DNA of 64,000 nt, taken from Mangifera indica (taxonomy: Eukaryota > Streptophyta > Magnoliopsida > Sapindales > Anacardiaceae). A model generated the notes under the pieces. It worked only from the letters and a program-made list of their open reading frames with translations, had not been told where the DNA came from and searched no databases. The translations under genes and the position numbers were made by a program. Below are positions 23,368 to 37,202 of this stretch, piece by piece (position 1 is the stretch's first letter; each line of letters starts with the position of its first letter). The stretch is taken from NCBI RefSeq assembly GCF_011075055.1, contig NC_058149.1:11228449-11292448 (forward strand), given 5' to 3'.

Positions 23368-26300
23368 ATGGGCAACAAGATCGCTCGAACGACGCAAGTA
23401 TCAGCGTCGGAGTATTACCTGCACGACTTGCCGTCCTCATACAATTTGGTTCTGAAAGAGGTATTGGGACGTGGCCGGTTCTTTAAGTCGATTCAGTGCA
23501 AACATGATGAAGGCTTGGTCCTGGTGAAGGTGTATTTCAAGCGTGGTGACTACATCGATCTCAGAGAGTACGAACGCCGACTGTCTTACATCAAGGAAAC
23601 CTTTCGTGTTATTGACCACCCTCATGTGTGGCCCTTCCAGGTCGAATTCTTTGGCATCTCTTGCTTTTTATCTATTTATTTATTTTTTTCGCACAAATCT
23701 CTGTTTCAATTTGTTTTTCCTGGTTGCTGAGATACTGTAGGAGAATCAAATTTGAGTTTAACTTGGTTTGGTTTTAGATATATATTTTTTAATTCTGTTG
23801 AGTAACAGTGTTAGGTTTAAGCCAGTGCTTTATAATTTCCTGTTTGGTTGCTGAGAAAATTCGGGAACAAGAGCAATGTTAAGGATTTTGGATCTTAGAT
23901 TCGTGACTGTGGTGGTGAAAGATTTTACTTTTCGACTTCAAGGCCTTGGTGCAACCGGCTTAATTTATTTTTACTAGTATTTGATGAATGATAAAAGAAT
24001 TCGGATAGCTATGTGTTTTTTTTCTAATTTATTCTTACTTTGCTGAATTTTTATACCGTTGTCTATTATAGGAAAAATTAAATCGAGGATACTTTTTTAA
24101 ATTTCTCATTTTTAGTGTGCTCTTGCAGTTTTGGCAAGAAACAGATAAAGCTGCATACTTATTGAGACAGTTTTTTTTCAATAATCTTCATGACCGGTTA
24201 AGTACTAGACCTTTTCTCTGCCTTGTGGAGAAGAAATGGTTGGCTTTTCAGGTGCTTATCACCCTTTTTTCTTCATCTCGCTCTTTCTTTATTAATAATG
24301 ACTATTACCAGCACAATGCCACTGAAAATTCTCAGTTGTTGTCATAATGCAGTTACTTCTTGCAGTAAAACAGTGCCATGAGAAGGGGATTTGTCATGGT
24401 AAGTTTAGTAGGGGAAATTTATGTAATGCTATTGTGATGGTTGATTTCTGATGAACTCTATTTTTCTAGGTGATATAAAGTGTGAGAATGTCCTGGTCAC
24501 TTCGTGGAATTGGCTTTATCTTGCTGACTTTGCGTCATTTAAGCCCACATACATTCCTTATGACGACCCGTCAGATTTCTCGTTCTTCTTTGATATCGGG
24601 GGAAGAAGGCTTTGTTATCTTGCACCTGAGGTTGGTTTTTATTCTTCATTAGAATAAAAGTTAAATGGTGAATTAATCTTATTATTTTTTAAGAATAATC
24701 TTGGTTTATATACAATTGATAATAAAACATAGAATGAAATCTAGGAACTAACTTGATTGACTTTCCTATAAAAAAAATTGGAAACAAAATAAAGAAAAAT
24801 AAACTGAATAATAAAATTTCAACTAAGCCCTTCACAAAATAGTAACAATTAATGGTTTCCTAAATAATAGGAAAAATTATATTTCTCAACACTACACCCC
24901 CCCCAAATCTGTTGAGTGGATATCTTCCCTTCCAAGCTTACTCTTTAAGTTCTCACAAATCAGATTCGACAACCTTTTTGTGAAAATATTTGCAACTTGA
25001 CCACATGTAGACACAAACCAGGTACATATTAGGCCACTATCCAACTAATTCTTTGTAAAGTGTTTATCAACTTCAACATGCTTTGTTCTGTTGTGTTGTA
25101 CAAGAGTATGAACGATGTTAATAGTTGATTTATTGTCACAACGAAGCCTCATTGGACCCTTTTATTTAATCTGCAAATCACCTAAGATTATTTCAAGCCA
25201 TAATAGCTCACAGATTCTCAATGCCATTGTTCTAAACTCGGCTTCTATGTTTGATTGAGCCACAATGTTTTGCTTTTTATTCCTCCATGTTATGAGATTT
25301 CCTCAAAAAAAAAAAAAGTACAATAATAGGAGGTTGATCTCCATATGAAAACGGATTTTGCATAGTCTGCATCAATATAAGCTTCAAGTGACAATTCCTT
25401 TATCTTCTTGTATAAAATTCCTTTACCTGGTGATCTTTTTAGATATCGTAAAATTCGGTTAACTGCCTTAAGATGTGATTCCTTGGAATTATGCATGAAC
25501 TAGCTTACAACGCTCATTAACATAAGCTATATTTGGTCTAGTATTGGATAAATAAATGAGTTTCCATCAAGTTTTTGGTAGGAGCTTTTATGTATTGCAA
25601 TATTATTTGGGCCATCTTTAAGTCGAAGATTAGGCTCTATGAGTGTATCAATTGCCTTGATTCCAAGCTTCCTGGTTTCGGTAAATAGATCTAAGACATA
25701 GTTCTGTTGGGATTTAAAAATCCTTTGATGAGAATGTGCAACTTCAATCCCTAAAAAATATTTTTATATCTCTGATTCCTTGTTTCAAACTCTTTCATCA
25801 AGCACTTCTTCAAGTTTTCAATTCCATCTGTATAATTCCCTTTTACTATAATATCATCCATATACACCAATAAAATTGTTACTCCTTTGAAGTTGAGTAT
25901 TTCACAACAAGGTATGATCACCCTGACTTTGTCTATATCTCATACCAAACATGACTTTGTTAAATCTCCCAAACCAAGCTCTATGAGATTGCTCAAATCC
26001 ATACAAGGCATTTCTCAATCTGCATTCTATTTCTTGTCTGTTTTTGACTCAAAAACTGGTGGCACTTCCATGTAACTCTCCTCCTCTAGATCACCATGCA
26101 AAAATTCTTTTTTTCACATCAAATTGTTGTAGTTTCCAATCCAGATTGGTAGCTAAAGATTTCATCTTAGCCATTGGAGCGAATGTTTCAAGATAATCAA
26201 CTCCATTTGTTTGAGTATACCCTTTTGCCACTAACCTTGCCTTGTATTGTTCTAGTGAGCAATCTGACTTATATGTGAACACTCATATGTACCCTATAGT

Positions 26301-29300
26301 TTTTTTTCCACTCGGCAATTTAACCAACTCCCATGTCCTATGTTTCTTTAGAGCCGCCACCTCCCTTTCATAGTAGGTTTTTATTTCTTGTTTCCTAGTG
26401 CCTTGGATAAAGTCGGGTATGAGAATTGTGTCTTGGATAAAGTTGAACGATAAATTAATCTTATTATTCTTTAGAAATAATTCCGGTTATGTATAATTGA
26501 TAATAGAGCATACAATAGAAATTAGAAACTAACTTGCTTGACTTTCCTATCGAAAAATAGGAAATAAAATAATTGACTAATAAAATTGCAACTAAATATC
26601 TAACAAAATAGTAACAATCTATAGTTTCCTAAATAAAAGGAAAAATTGTAATTCTCATCACATTCAATTAATTAATATGTTATACATTAAATATACTGCC
26701 TATTATATGTTTGTATTACATGGATTCTTGTTGTCAACCACCAATGAGTTGATGATGTGTGGTGCAACTTAGTATATATAGATATGATTGGTCAAAACTT
26801 TATTGTCTTTTAAAGTTGTGTCTTTATTAAGTTGAGTAGTTCAAGATTTTCAAGTTATTACTGTAGTCTTCTATCTCTATGTGTCCAATTGTGCAAATAT
26901 GTAACATGATTAACAATCAAATTGAAGATGTGGCAAACACATCTTTGATAGAAAAAAATTGCCTTCAAAATGCGAATCCAATTCCTCTTCAAAACAAGAA
27001 ATGCCCCTGTGTTGGCAACCACATTGTCAGGCTTTAGTGCAACAACACTGAGTTATTACGTAATAGTTTATAATTTCAATAATTGTTAGATAAATGGTTT
27101 CAACATTACGTTTAGCATACCACGGTTTAAAACCTATTAATTTTTATTACAAACACCAATTATTATTTAAGTAATGTATTGTAACTCTTAATAAATTCGT
27201 TTTTGATCTGGTAGACCAAATATTAGATTCAAAATTAAGTGCAATAGATATATTTTTAAAAATTTGAAATTCTTTTTTAAGTTTCAAACTTAATTTATTA
27301 TAAAGGTTTAAAAATATCTCTTCTATTTATATTTCTACTAACAAACCTATATTATGAAACAAAAGCTGTCTTAACCATTTTAGTAAAGAAAACATTTTTT
27401 CGATAAAGAAATGGGAGAATTTGCAACAACCATGAATTTTGCTATTTCATGTTGTGTAATATGTGCATTTTAATGCCATTTTGAGATAGTTGAAGCTTGC
27501 AAATTAAATTAAATATAGTTTGAGTATGCTCGGATGTGTTTCTTCTCTAGGTGTCATCCTAGTGTGGATTTGTTAGGATCATTAGAGTGGCACAAGAACA
27601 GAAACCAACATAGTGGCACAACAACATGAAAAGGAAAGCAAGGAAAAAAGACTATGACCAACAACAAACAAATTGAGACCATTGTGGAGAATGTAAACTC
27701 ATGGCAAAAGGAGTCAGAGCAGGTTAGAGGAAAATGTTGTATAAAAAGAGAAGAAAAAAGAGTGAGGGGGAGGGAAATTTTTCAACAAAACAGTGGGCAG
27801 CTCTGGCTGGGAAGGAGAACACCTAGCCTCTCGAAAACTAAGCCATTTAGGAGAGATTTTCAACCTCTTGAAAGTTGGAGAAAGAATTTATGTTTCCTTT
27901 CATTTTATGTTTGCAGAATTAATATTCTAGGTTTGTAAGACACAATATCATTAGTGAACTATCTGAGTATTTCTTAAAGATATTATCAATACAATCAGTG
28001 TTTCCATACATTGCTCTTTGTTTGGTTTACACCTTATTCCATTGCATTGTAACTAAAATACAAACTACTACAACAAAATTCGTGTTCAATATTTTCCAAC
28101 AATAGTAGAGCCACCATTTTAGCAGAAACTCGGTGGGTGATTTTCCGGCAAGCAGAGCAGGACCGATATTTCTCCAAGTACCTATCAGGATGTCCCATTC
28201 TTGGCATTGATAGTGACACTACAAATTGTGCATCTTGTATGTATCTTCACCTTATCTAGTCTTCGAAGGTCATTTCAACTTAATGAAATGTTGTCATACT
28301 AAAGAAATTTGCCTTTTGTTCCCCATTCTTGTTGGGACGCTACTCATTTGTGTTTGGTTGGACGTAATTTTTACCATGCTTTGAATTGCAACATCTAGAT
28401 TTTTAGGTTGTGAAAATGAATATGGATCAAATATGTCCATTTCTTGTATTGTTATAAGAAATGGAATATAATAATCATTAGTATCAAATTGGGAAGAAGA
28501 TGATCCTCCGACTCTAAAATTTTGATAATCCATTATGGATTTTTGTGTAATATATATATATATAAATAAATAAATAAATACTATTATAACATTGCTATAA
28601 TTTAAATAAAGTAATCAAGAAATGAGATAGCCAAAAAAATGATAGAAAATTAATGAATTGTAGAGCGTTTGAGAATTGAGACTTAGAGCAGAAGTGATAT
28701 GAGAATGTTTTGAGAAGAATAAGAAAGGGTCAAGGGGTATTATATTGTGGGACGTGAGGAGGGAATTGTGAGAAAATAAAGTTTTTTTGCAGTTTCCTCT
28801 TACCCACTGGTCAAATGACCATTGCTGAGTAGTTGGACCGCATCCCCAGAGCCTGGGCTTGAGGGGAGGGCTCAGGCTTGGGCCTCGACCGTTTTCCTTT
28901 GGCCCAACCTAACCTAGGCCTATGGACCGGGCTTTTTTGACACCTCTATTCATCAATTATATTAGAACCGGTTTTGTGAGGTTTCAGAATTATAAGTGGC
29001 CTGTATTTTCTTCAGTTGTAGTAACACAAAAGTAACAAATTAAAATCCTTACCTTAAGTCAAACTTTGAAGATTTATTCTGAAAAAGAAAAATAGCAAGT
29101 TTACTCGACTGGTTTTATTCATTAACATTTAGAAGTGTACGTTTCCATTGGCTCTTAGAGTTATATATACAACATTGGTTTTAGATTATGGAAATTCATG
29201 TTGTACGCATATTGCAGGGAGATTTGGTAATTAATGCCAACAGGGGTGCTTTTAGTTTTCTTCACTTTTCTGTTGTATATCAATGAAGCAATCTTTGTGG

Positions 29301-32300
29301 TTGACAAATGTTTTTTTTCTATGGTTGGCACTTTTCATAGGGGTAATCGTTAATTTATGCAAACAAAAACTTTGTGATCCGGTAGATGTCTTTGTAGATC
29401 TGGTATCTTCATTATTGAGGTTTAGGTTGTTTATAACTATAAACCTTTTTCAATTTGATTTTATGAAAATTGTTTACATCTGCAGTTGACAGCCCTATAT
29501 CTTTATATCTACCTCTAATTATCTTTATATGTTTTCTGTTTGAACTAAATTTCTAATTTTAGGTCCTTGAATGTCTTCCTAAGCTTTTAGGTCAAGTGTT
29601 AACTTAATATTGTATTAGAGCAAAGTTGTCTAAATGATCTTGGGTTTAAGCCCCCCAAAAATATTAAACAAATTATAATAGGTTGTGTTTATGGTTATGA
29701 TTGTATTGCTGGTTGTAGTTGTTATCATTTTTCTTTTCGGTAGCAAGCATATCAAAATTAATTACTGTTGTTGGACCATTGCCATTTATTTTCCAAATCT
29801 TAGGTTAGGCAGTGACATAATATCTTGTCTTGTGATTTGTGCATTGCCTTTTAGATCACAATTTTAGGTAATATTTTTCTTGAAGACTGGCTTGAGTTTG
29901 GTGTAGTTATAGTCTTCTGCTTGGATTTTTCATATCATTTACGGTTTAATCAAGTAATTAAGTTTTAATCATTAGTTTGTTGTTTATTATAGAAAAAGTG
30001 ATGCAGTTGTATCATTATGTTGTTGTTTCTTATGGAAGAAAGTGATTTTAATCAGTCTTGTATTGAAGGATCTTATTGTGTTAGATATGGATTTTTGTCT
30101 ATCTTTTGTGGCAAACACTTTCAACAGACGTTCTTATCTGGTAATATAATAGCTATGTATAATATATATTGAATGTTTAATTAAATTATTCTGTAAGTTT
30201 TCAGAGATTTTATGAGCATGGAGGTGAGATGCAAGTCGCACAAGATGCTCCTTTAAAGCCAGCTATGGATATCTTTGCTGTAGGGTGAGTGTGAACAATG
30301 TTAGCATCTCCATCTTAGTGAGTGCATTATGTGATTTTTTCTTCTTCCTCCTTAGCATTTCCTTGTTCATTTTCTTAAATTTTAAGTTTGTAGGCTTTTG
30401 TTTAATTGGCTTTACTTTACAATACTGGAACTAGATGTTTCTGTATTTCACAAATCTTTTTTAGGAGAAACATAAAGCAATCTTTGTTAAGAGTCTTACA
30501 GATTTCTGTCTCAGAGGACTGATCTAGTGCATTTGTATTCATTATATATCTAATAGAGAAGTATTAAAACAAGAGTGAGAGAAGAATGGTTGTGTAAAAA
30601 TTATATCTAAGATAGAAAAGTTCATTTTTATAAATACTGACTTGAATAACAATCTCACCATTTTGTTGTTAGTTTCTCACCTAAAGTCGAACATATGCTT
30701 GCTTCTTGAACAGTTTAAACTTTCTAATGGTTTTTTAAATCTATTTTTGTTGCATTAATGGAAGAAATGTTTCTTATCTAATTTTTTAATATTTAGAGGG
30801 AAATTGTATTTTGTAATCTGTTTCTTGTAGCAAATTCAATTATATAATATTTTTGGGAAAAGTGATATGTTTATATGCAGTTTCATGAACTAATTATCTG
30901 TACTTGTTTGCTGCTTTTTAAGGTGTGTAATTGCAGAGCTTTTCCTTGAGGGCCAACCCCTGTTTGAACTCTCTCAGCTGCTTGCTTATCGCAGAGGGCA
31001 ATATGATCCTAGCCAACATCTCGAAAAGGTATGCATTTTCTCCCTTCTGCCTTCTTTTCTCCCTCCTCTAATCTGTTCTCTTAACTCTACTCCTTTTAAA
31101 AAAAAAAATAAATTTATTTGTACTCTCTTAGTCTTGTTTAATAAATATTAAACTTAAGTAAATCCTATCATCCTCGAACTACAGCCCTCTATTTTGACAT
31201 TCAATTTTGTTTTTGAAGTGAGAATATATTAAATCACATGCTACCATATTTCCTTGTCTTGTTCTGCCATCACTTGTGCTCTATGCATGACATTATAAAT
31301 AATTATCATATCAAAGATTAATGGAAGTTTTTGGATTGTTTTCATATTCATTGTTGTTTATGCTCAATAATCTTTTCGTCAATTCCTATGCGCTGTGCTC
31401 GCAGATCCCAGATTCTGGAATCCGCAAGATGATTCTTCATATGATTCAATTGGAACCAGAATTGCGGTTTTCAGCTGAAATCTACCTACAGAAATATGCA
31501 GCTGTCGTGTTTCCAACCTATTTCTCACCATTTTTGCATAATTTCTACTGTTGCTGGAATGCTCGTCATTCTGATACGAGGGTGAACAGCTTTCTAAGTT
31601 TGTGCTATAAACTTTTGTATTTCCCACAACTTATCCTTTCCCTTTGCAGGTTGAGATGTGCCAGAGTGTCTTCCCTGAGATACTTAAGCAGATGGTGGCC
31701 AATAAATCAAGTGATGAGACAGTTACTGGACTTGCAACACTATCAAGTGCCTTGATTGTTAAAGAGTCACAAGAGACTGTTGTAAAGCAACAGTTGGACT
31801 TTAAAAATGACTTCCTTGGGAAGACGGAAAAGATGAAAAAAGGTATAGCCAAGAACAGGTTCAGACTTGGTGATATTAGTACCTATGCTGGGGATGGAAA
31901 ACAAAGCAGTCACTATCCTAGTGAGAAACCTATACTGAAGGATGTGCAGAATTCTCAAGATCCTAGAAATGGTGGTGTGCGTTCAGCTGGTGAGCTTCTT
32001 CAAAGCACTTCTGATGCATTTAGGAGAAACACTCATCCATTCCTGAAAAAGATTACTTTGAATGATTTAAATTTATTGATGTCAGAGTATGACAGTCAGT
32101 CAGACACCTTTGGTGGGCCCTTTTTACCATTACCTAAAGATAGTGTGAAATGTGAAGGAATGGTTCTAATTGCATCTCTGCTTTGTTCCTGCATACGCAA
32201 CGTAAAGCTTCCTCACATGAGAAGAAGGGCTATACTCTTATTGAAGTCTTCTTCATTGTATATTGATGATGAAGATCGCTTGCAGCGTGTTCTTCCATAT

Positions 32301-35300
32301 GTTATTGCAATGCTTTGTGATTCAACTGCAATTGTTCGGACTGCTGCATTGGAAACTTTGTGTGATATTTTGCCTTTAGTCCGGGATTTTCCTCCTAGTG
32401 ATGCTAAGATTTTTCCAGAGTATATCCTTCCAATGCTTTCTATGCTTCCTGATGATCCAGAGGAAAGTGTGAGAATATGTTATGCCAGCAACATAGCTAA
32501 GCTGGCACTTACTGCTTATGGGTTCCTGGTTCACTCAATAAGCTTGAGTGAAGCTGGTGTTCTTGACAAACTGAGTTCACCACACAAATCACTGGCATCA
32601 TCTAATGAGACATCTAGACAATTGCAGAGATTAAGTGTTGATTCCCAACTTGCACAGCTAAGAAAGTCCATAGCTGAGGTTGTTCAAGACCTTGTAATGG
32701 GTCCTAAGCAAACTTCAAACATCCGGAGAGCGCTTCTTCAGGATATTGGCAACCTTTGTTGCTTCTTTGGCCAGAGACAGAGTAACGACTTTCTGTTACC
32801 CATCCTTCCTGCTTTTCTTAATGATCGAGATGAGCAGTTAAGGTCTGTATTCTATGGGCAGATTGTGTTTGTCTGCTTCTTTGTGGGTGAAAGAAGTGTG
32901 GAGGAATATCTGTTACCTTACATTGAGCAGGCATTAGGTGATGCTACAGAGGCTGTCATTGTCAATGCATTGGATTGTTTGGCTATTCTCTGCAAAGGTG
33001 GTTTTCTCCGGAAGAGGATACTTCTTGAGATGATTGAGCGGGCATTTCCATTGTTATGTTTTCCTTGTCAATGGGTGAGAAGGTCAGCTGTGACTTTCAT
33101 TGCTGCTAGCAGTGAGTGCTTGGGTGCAGTAGATTCCTATGTTTTCCTTGCCCCAGTTATACGCCCTTTCCTCCGCAGACAACCATCATCTTTAGCTTCT
33201 ATGAAAGCTCTTCTGTCATGTTTAAAACCTCCAGTGTCTAGAGAGGTTTTCTACCAAGTCCTAGAAAATGCTCGGAGTTCTGACATGTTAGAGAGGCAGA
33301 GAAAGATATGGTACAATTCATCTGCACAATCTAAACAACAGGAAACTGTTGATTTACTCAAGAGAGGGGCAATGGATTTAAATTCAATGAAGTACTGGTC
33401 TGACAAGCAACAAAGTATAGAAGATCAGAGCCTAGCAGTCAATGCCGCAAAACAGTCTGAGTTGAGTAAAAGTAATGATGATGATGATGATAATGAGGCT
33501 AAGCTGAGAAGTGCAGAAAGTTTTGTGTATCATGCTTCTAGCATGGTTGACATTCGGGATCCTCCATGCTCAGAGAAATTTCGTTTCCCAGCCTTTATGT
33601 CTCAACAGGCCAGCAGTGCAAATAGCCTCTTATGTGATAAGTCATCAGAAGGCATACCTTTATACTCCTTTACTGTGGACAAGCGGCCGGTTTTCCCCGC
33701 AGCTTCTGATTCTTCCCTGCATGTTAACTCCCCAGGAATCAGTTCATCATCCATGCCGTGGATGGATCCACTAAATAAATCCTTTAGCTTGGCCAGTTCA
33801 GTTTCTATGCCTAAGCTTGTTTCAGGCTCATTCAGCATTAGTAATGGTTCTAAACAGTTCTATAGAGTAGTGCATGAACCAGAAGGCAGAGAGAATGATC
33901 AAACAACATACGGTAACAGTAAATTTCAAGATATGGGGATCTCTAGCACAGTAAAAGGGAGTTCTATATCTGGGGAGGATGCTTCTTCTCCTGCTGATTT
34001 TATAGGTTTGCCCTCTTTTGCACAAACATCATCAATTTCAAATGCAGGCTGGAAACCTCGTGGAGTGCTGGTTGCGCACCTCCAAGAGCATCGCTCTGCT
34101 GTTAATGACATTGCAATTTCAAATGATCATAGCCTTTTTGTGAGTGCATCTGATGATTCAACTGTCAAAGTCTGGGATTCAAGGAAGTTAGAAAAGGACA
34201 TTTCATTTAGATCAAGGCTAACTTATCACTTAGAGGGAAGCCGAGCTTTGTGCTCTATAATGCTTCGAAATTCAGCTCAAGTTGTTGTTGGAGCATGTAA
34301 TGGCATGGTACATATTTTTTCTGTGGATCACATCTCAAGAGGTCTCGGTAATGTTGTTGAGAAGTATTCAGGTATTGCTGATATAAAAAAGAAGGATACC
34401 AAGGAAGGTGCCATAGTTACCCTTGTAAACTACAGTGCTGAGATGTTTATGTACAGTACCCAAAGTTGTGGGATACATTTGTGGGATGCAAGATTAAATT
34501 CAAATGCATGGACATTAAAAGCAATTCCTGAGGAAGGTTACATATCTTCTCTGGTGACAGGTCCCTGTGGAAATTGGTTTGTGTCAGGATCTTCTAGGGG
34601 TGTGCTCACTCTTTGGGATCTGAGGTTCCTCATACCTGTGAATTCATGGCAGTATTCTGTTGTATGCCCTATAGAGAAAATGTGCCTTTTTATTCCTCCC
34701 CCAAATACCTCTCTATCTACCAGTGCAAGACCTCTTATATATGCTGCTGCGGGTTGCAATGAAGTTTCACTGTGGAATGCAGAGAATGGGAGCTGCCACC
34801 AGGTACATTTCGATTTGCTTATTGTTGTATCCTGTAGATAAGATGACTCTAAACAGTCTAGGAGTTCCAATGATACTATTTACATCATAAAGTTGGTAGC
34901 ATAGTGATGAATCTCCTCCTATAACTCCGTTTAATCTCTATCTACAAAACCAGCCAAACTCAGTCCAACTCGAAAACACAAACACACAGACAAAAGAGAT
35001 TATGAGAATGAATCTGATATTATTGATATTGCTGAGCAGAGAACAATTTGCAACACTGCTCCTACTATCAATCTAACCCCTCTACCTAGAAAAACCAGCA
35101 ACAAAACCTTAACCAGGTATATTCATTACTTCAGAAAACCTTTCCTACCCTTTTCTAATACATTTTTCTCTCTACACTAGCCACCTTCAATGCACCCTAA
35201 ATACCTGCCAAGTCACCTAGCATTCTCTTCTCCTTTTCTGCCTTGTTGCTTAAAGAATCTCACTCAACCATTTTGCCCTTCTCCGCTTTTCCTTGCTGAC

Positions 35301-37202
35301 GTGCACCTTTCCTGCTACTAGAATAAACCTTGAGAGGTCTATCATATAGTAACTATAGCTTAAATACAACCCATAAAATTTAGACATCAACCTTGTTTTA
35401 GGGGAGGGAATTTGAAAGTGTAGGATTGATTCTCAACTGAAAATTGAAAAGCAGCAGGCTTTATCTCTAAGCATCTTATGGTCACTGAGAGTTTCTGAAT
35501 CCTTTATTCTTAAAATATTTAGCAGATGACAGTTTAAGATTTTTACTGTGACTTGAAAATATTTTAGCTAAATACAATTATGTGGATTAGATCCTCCTCT
35601 TCAGTATATTCTGAAGAACTTACGGATAAGTAAAAGGAGTAAGGGGTTGAAGAAACTGAAGTGACCAGTATAACATGTGTTAACACCTTTAATATATTTT
35701 CAGAAGAAGCTCTTACCTAGTGGTATTGTGTAATGAGGAGATGTCTGATTGAGTGCTCGCATTGCCTTTTTCTCTTAAGAGTGAAAGCGGTGATGGTTTA
35801 TATATGTTAATAGAAACTTATGTTGTAACTTCAAATGGCTGGAAGGACCACTTTAGTATATATGAATTTGATAATCTTATTTCTGATCAACCAACATCGT
35901 TGAGATGCCTTTTTAATGTTTTAAGCTTTTCTTTTAGGTCTTTAGAGTGGCCAATTATGATGGTGAGGCCGAAACCTCTGATTTGCCTTGGGCCTTTGCA
36001 AGACCATCTAGCAGGTCAACTCCTAAATTAGATCTGCCACGGAATATCAATCCTAAGTATAGAGTTGATGAGCTGAATGAACCTCCCACTTGTCTACTTG
36101 GTGTTCGATCACTACTCCCTTTACCTGGGGGTGACTTGTTAACTGGGGGTACAGATTTGAGAATTCGTCGATGGGACCACTGCAGGTGGTAGTTTGAATA
36201 TATTTTCATTTATATGGTCATCTGAATAGAGTTCTGTGGTTTAATTTACAGTTGTGCCTTATATTGCAGCCCTGACAGAAGTTACTGTGTCTGTGGGCCA
36301 AATTTGAAGGGGGCTGCAAATGATGATTTCTATGAAATAAGATCGAGCTCTGGGGTGCAAGTTGTCCAGGTATATCAGTGCATAACTTCTGTTTTTGCCT
36401 TCAAAATTGCTAACTTTTGTTGCATTAGTATGATAGATCCCCTCTTTTAGAGATAGGTAAGGTGGATCTAGAGTCTTGTACGTGGGGGTATCATATTATT
36501 GAAAGACTGGATTGTTTGATTTTATCTTTGTGCTGAAAGTAAGGTCAGATAGTTTGGGGGAGTTCAGTGTTCATTTGCAATAGGAGAGAAAACTAAGCTT
36601 GCATAATTTTTAGATCAATTAAATGGACAACGAGGTGTCACACTTTTACCTGTTGCAAATTATGCTTCTCTCTTTATTATTGTGTTGTGTCAGCTGCACA
36701 AATTACCTCAATGTGGAATGAGCACTATAAAATGGAAAATAAGGTGTCCTCTAGTTTCTTTTGAGATCATGGGATTTCAAACAATTTTTGCCTTCTAAAT
36801 TTCATCTGATTCCTCTGACAGATTCTTTCAGGTCTTTTTTTTCTGAATTGCAGAATGACCTATAGGAGATTGTGTGCTGCTTCTTTTCCTTAAGTTTATA
36901 ATCTGATGGCTTGAAATTTTAAATAGACAACCATTAATAAAAGTTAATGCAAAAAAGAAAACTGTTAACCATATTCATCACTGGAATTTGCAATACTAAC
37001 ATGTCGTCACTTTTCTTGCAAACAGGAGAGAAAGAGACAACCGTTAGCAACCAAGGTGACAGCAAAAGCAGTTCTTGCGGCTGCTGCCACTGACTCTGCC
37101 GGTTGTCACCGTGACTCCATTCTTTCTTTGGCTTCTGTCAAGTTGAACCAGCGACTCCTCATATCAAGCAGTAGAGATGGGGCTATCAAGGTTTGGAAGT
37201 AA
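23368..37202 (+). CDS. VPS15: VPS15, PI3-kinase regulatory subunit 4
   Basis: Myristoylated protein-kinase-like scaffold of the VPS34 PI3-kinase complex, acting in autophagy, endosomal sorting and pollen function. Eleven exons (23368-23640, 24129-24251, 24353-24398, 24470-24630, 30205-30284, 30923-31028, 31405-31581, 31650-34802, 35938-36185, 36270-36369, 37026-37202) give 1547 aa, near the usual plant length. Gly2 in MGNKIARTT fits N-myristoylation. The kinase domain has Lys54, HGDIKCEN (Asp149, Asn154) in place of HRD, and ADFASF (Asp167) in place of DFG, as in VPS15 generally. Helical HEAT-type repeats follow ([33 protein letters not shown]). WD40 repeats run from about 1122 (HRSAVNDIA) to the end at DGAIKVWK. 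Intron 4 is 5.6 kb and packed with transposon relics. Most of the protein lies in one 3153-nt exon. Confidence 0.97.
24659..26662 (-). mobile_element. Internally deleted Ty1/copia relic in VPS15 intron 4
   Basis: Two similar repeats, 24659-24891 and 26441-26662, look like LTRs: on the minus strand they start TGTTGAGAA and TGTGATGAGAA and share GGAAAC, CTATTTTGT and AATAAGATTAAT blocks. A purine tract (TTGGGGGGGG) abuts the downstream LTR. The 1.5 kb between encodes only the C-terminal part of copia pol on the minus strand: [12 protein letters not shown], a YMDDIIV catalytic box and RNase H ([10 protein letters not shown]), broken by stops and shifts. Gag, protease and integrase are absent. 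It opposes VPS15 transcription. No target duplication was found. Confidence 0.8.
26885..28948 (-). mobile_element. Fragmented hAT transposase relic in VPS15 intron 4
   Basis: Minus-strand pieces in hAT order: a probable N-terminus (28533-28294), a BED-like zinc-finger piece with RCTICS (about 28256-28188), and a conserved block [11 protein letters not shown] near 26940-26900. Frames are broken; a stop falls where the BED tryptophan is expected. The right border ends GCTTTTTTGACACCTCTA (to 28948), like a hAT terminus, beside GGGCTTGAGG-type words. The left border is not identified. A probable solo LTR interrupts it. Confidence 0.55.
27571..28032 (+). mobile_element. Possible solo LTR inside the hAT relic
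   Basis: The segment starts TGTTAGGATCATTAG and ends TTTACA, with a TATAAAAAGAG box at about 27740. It has the look of a copia LTR and interrupts the hAT relic. No 5-bp target duplication was recognised, so the borders are tentative. Confidence 0.35.

Noticed and set aside
24659..26662. Considered as an intact copia element
   Set aside because: Only the C-terminal pol portion remains, with stops and shifts; gag, protease and integrase are missing.
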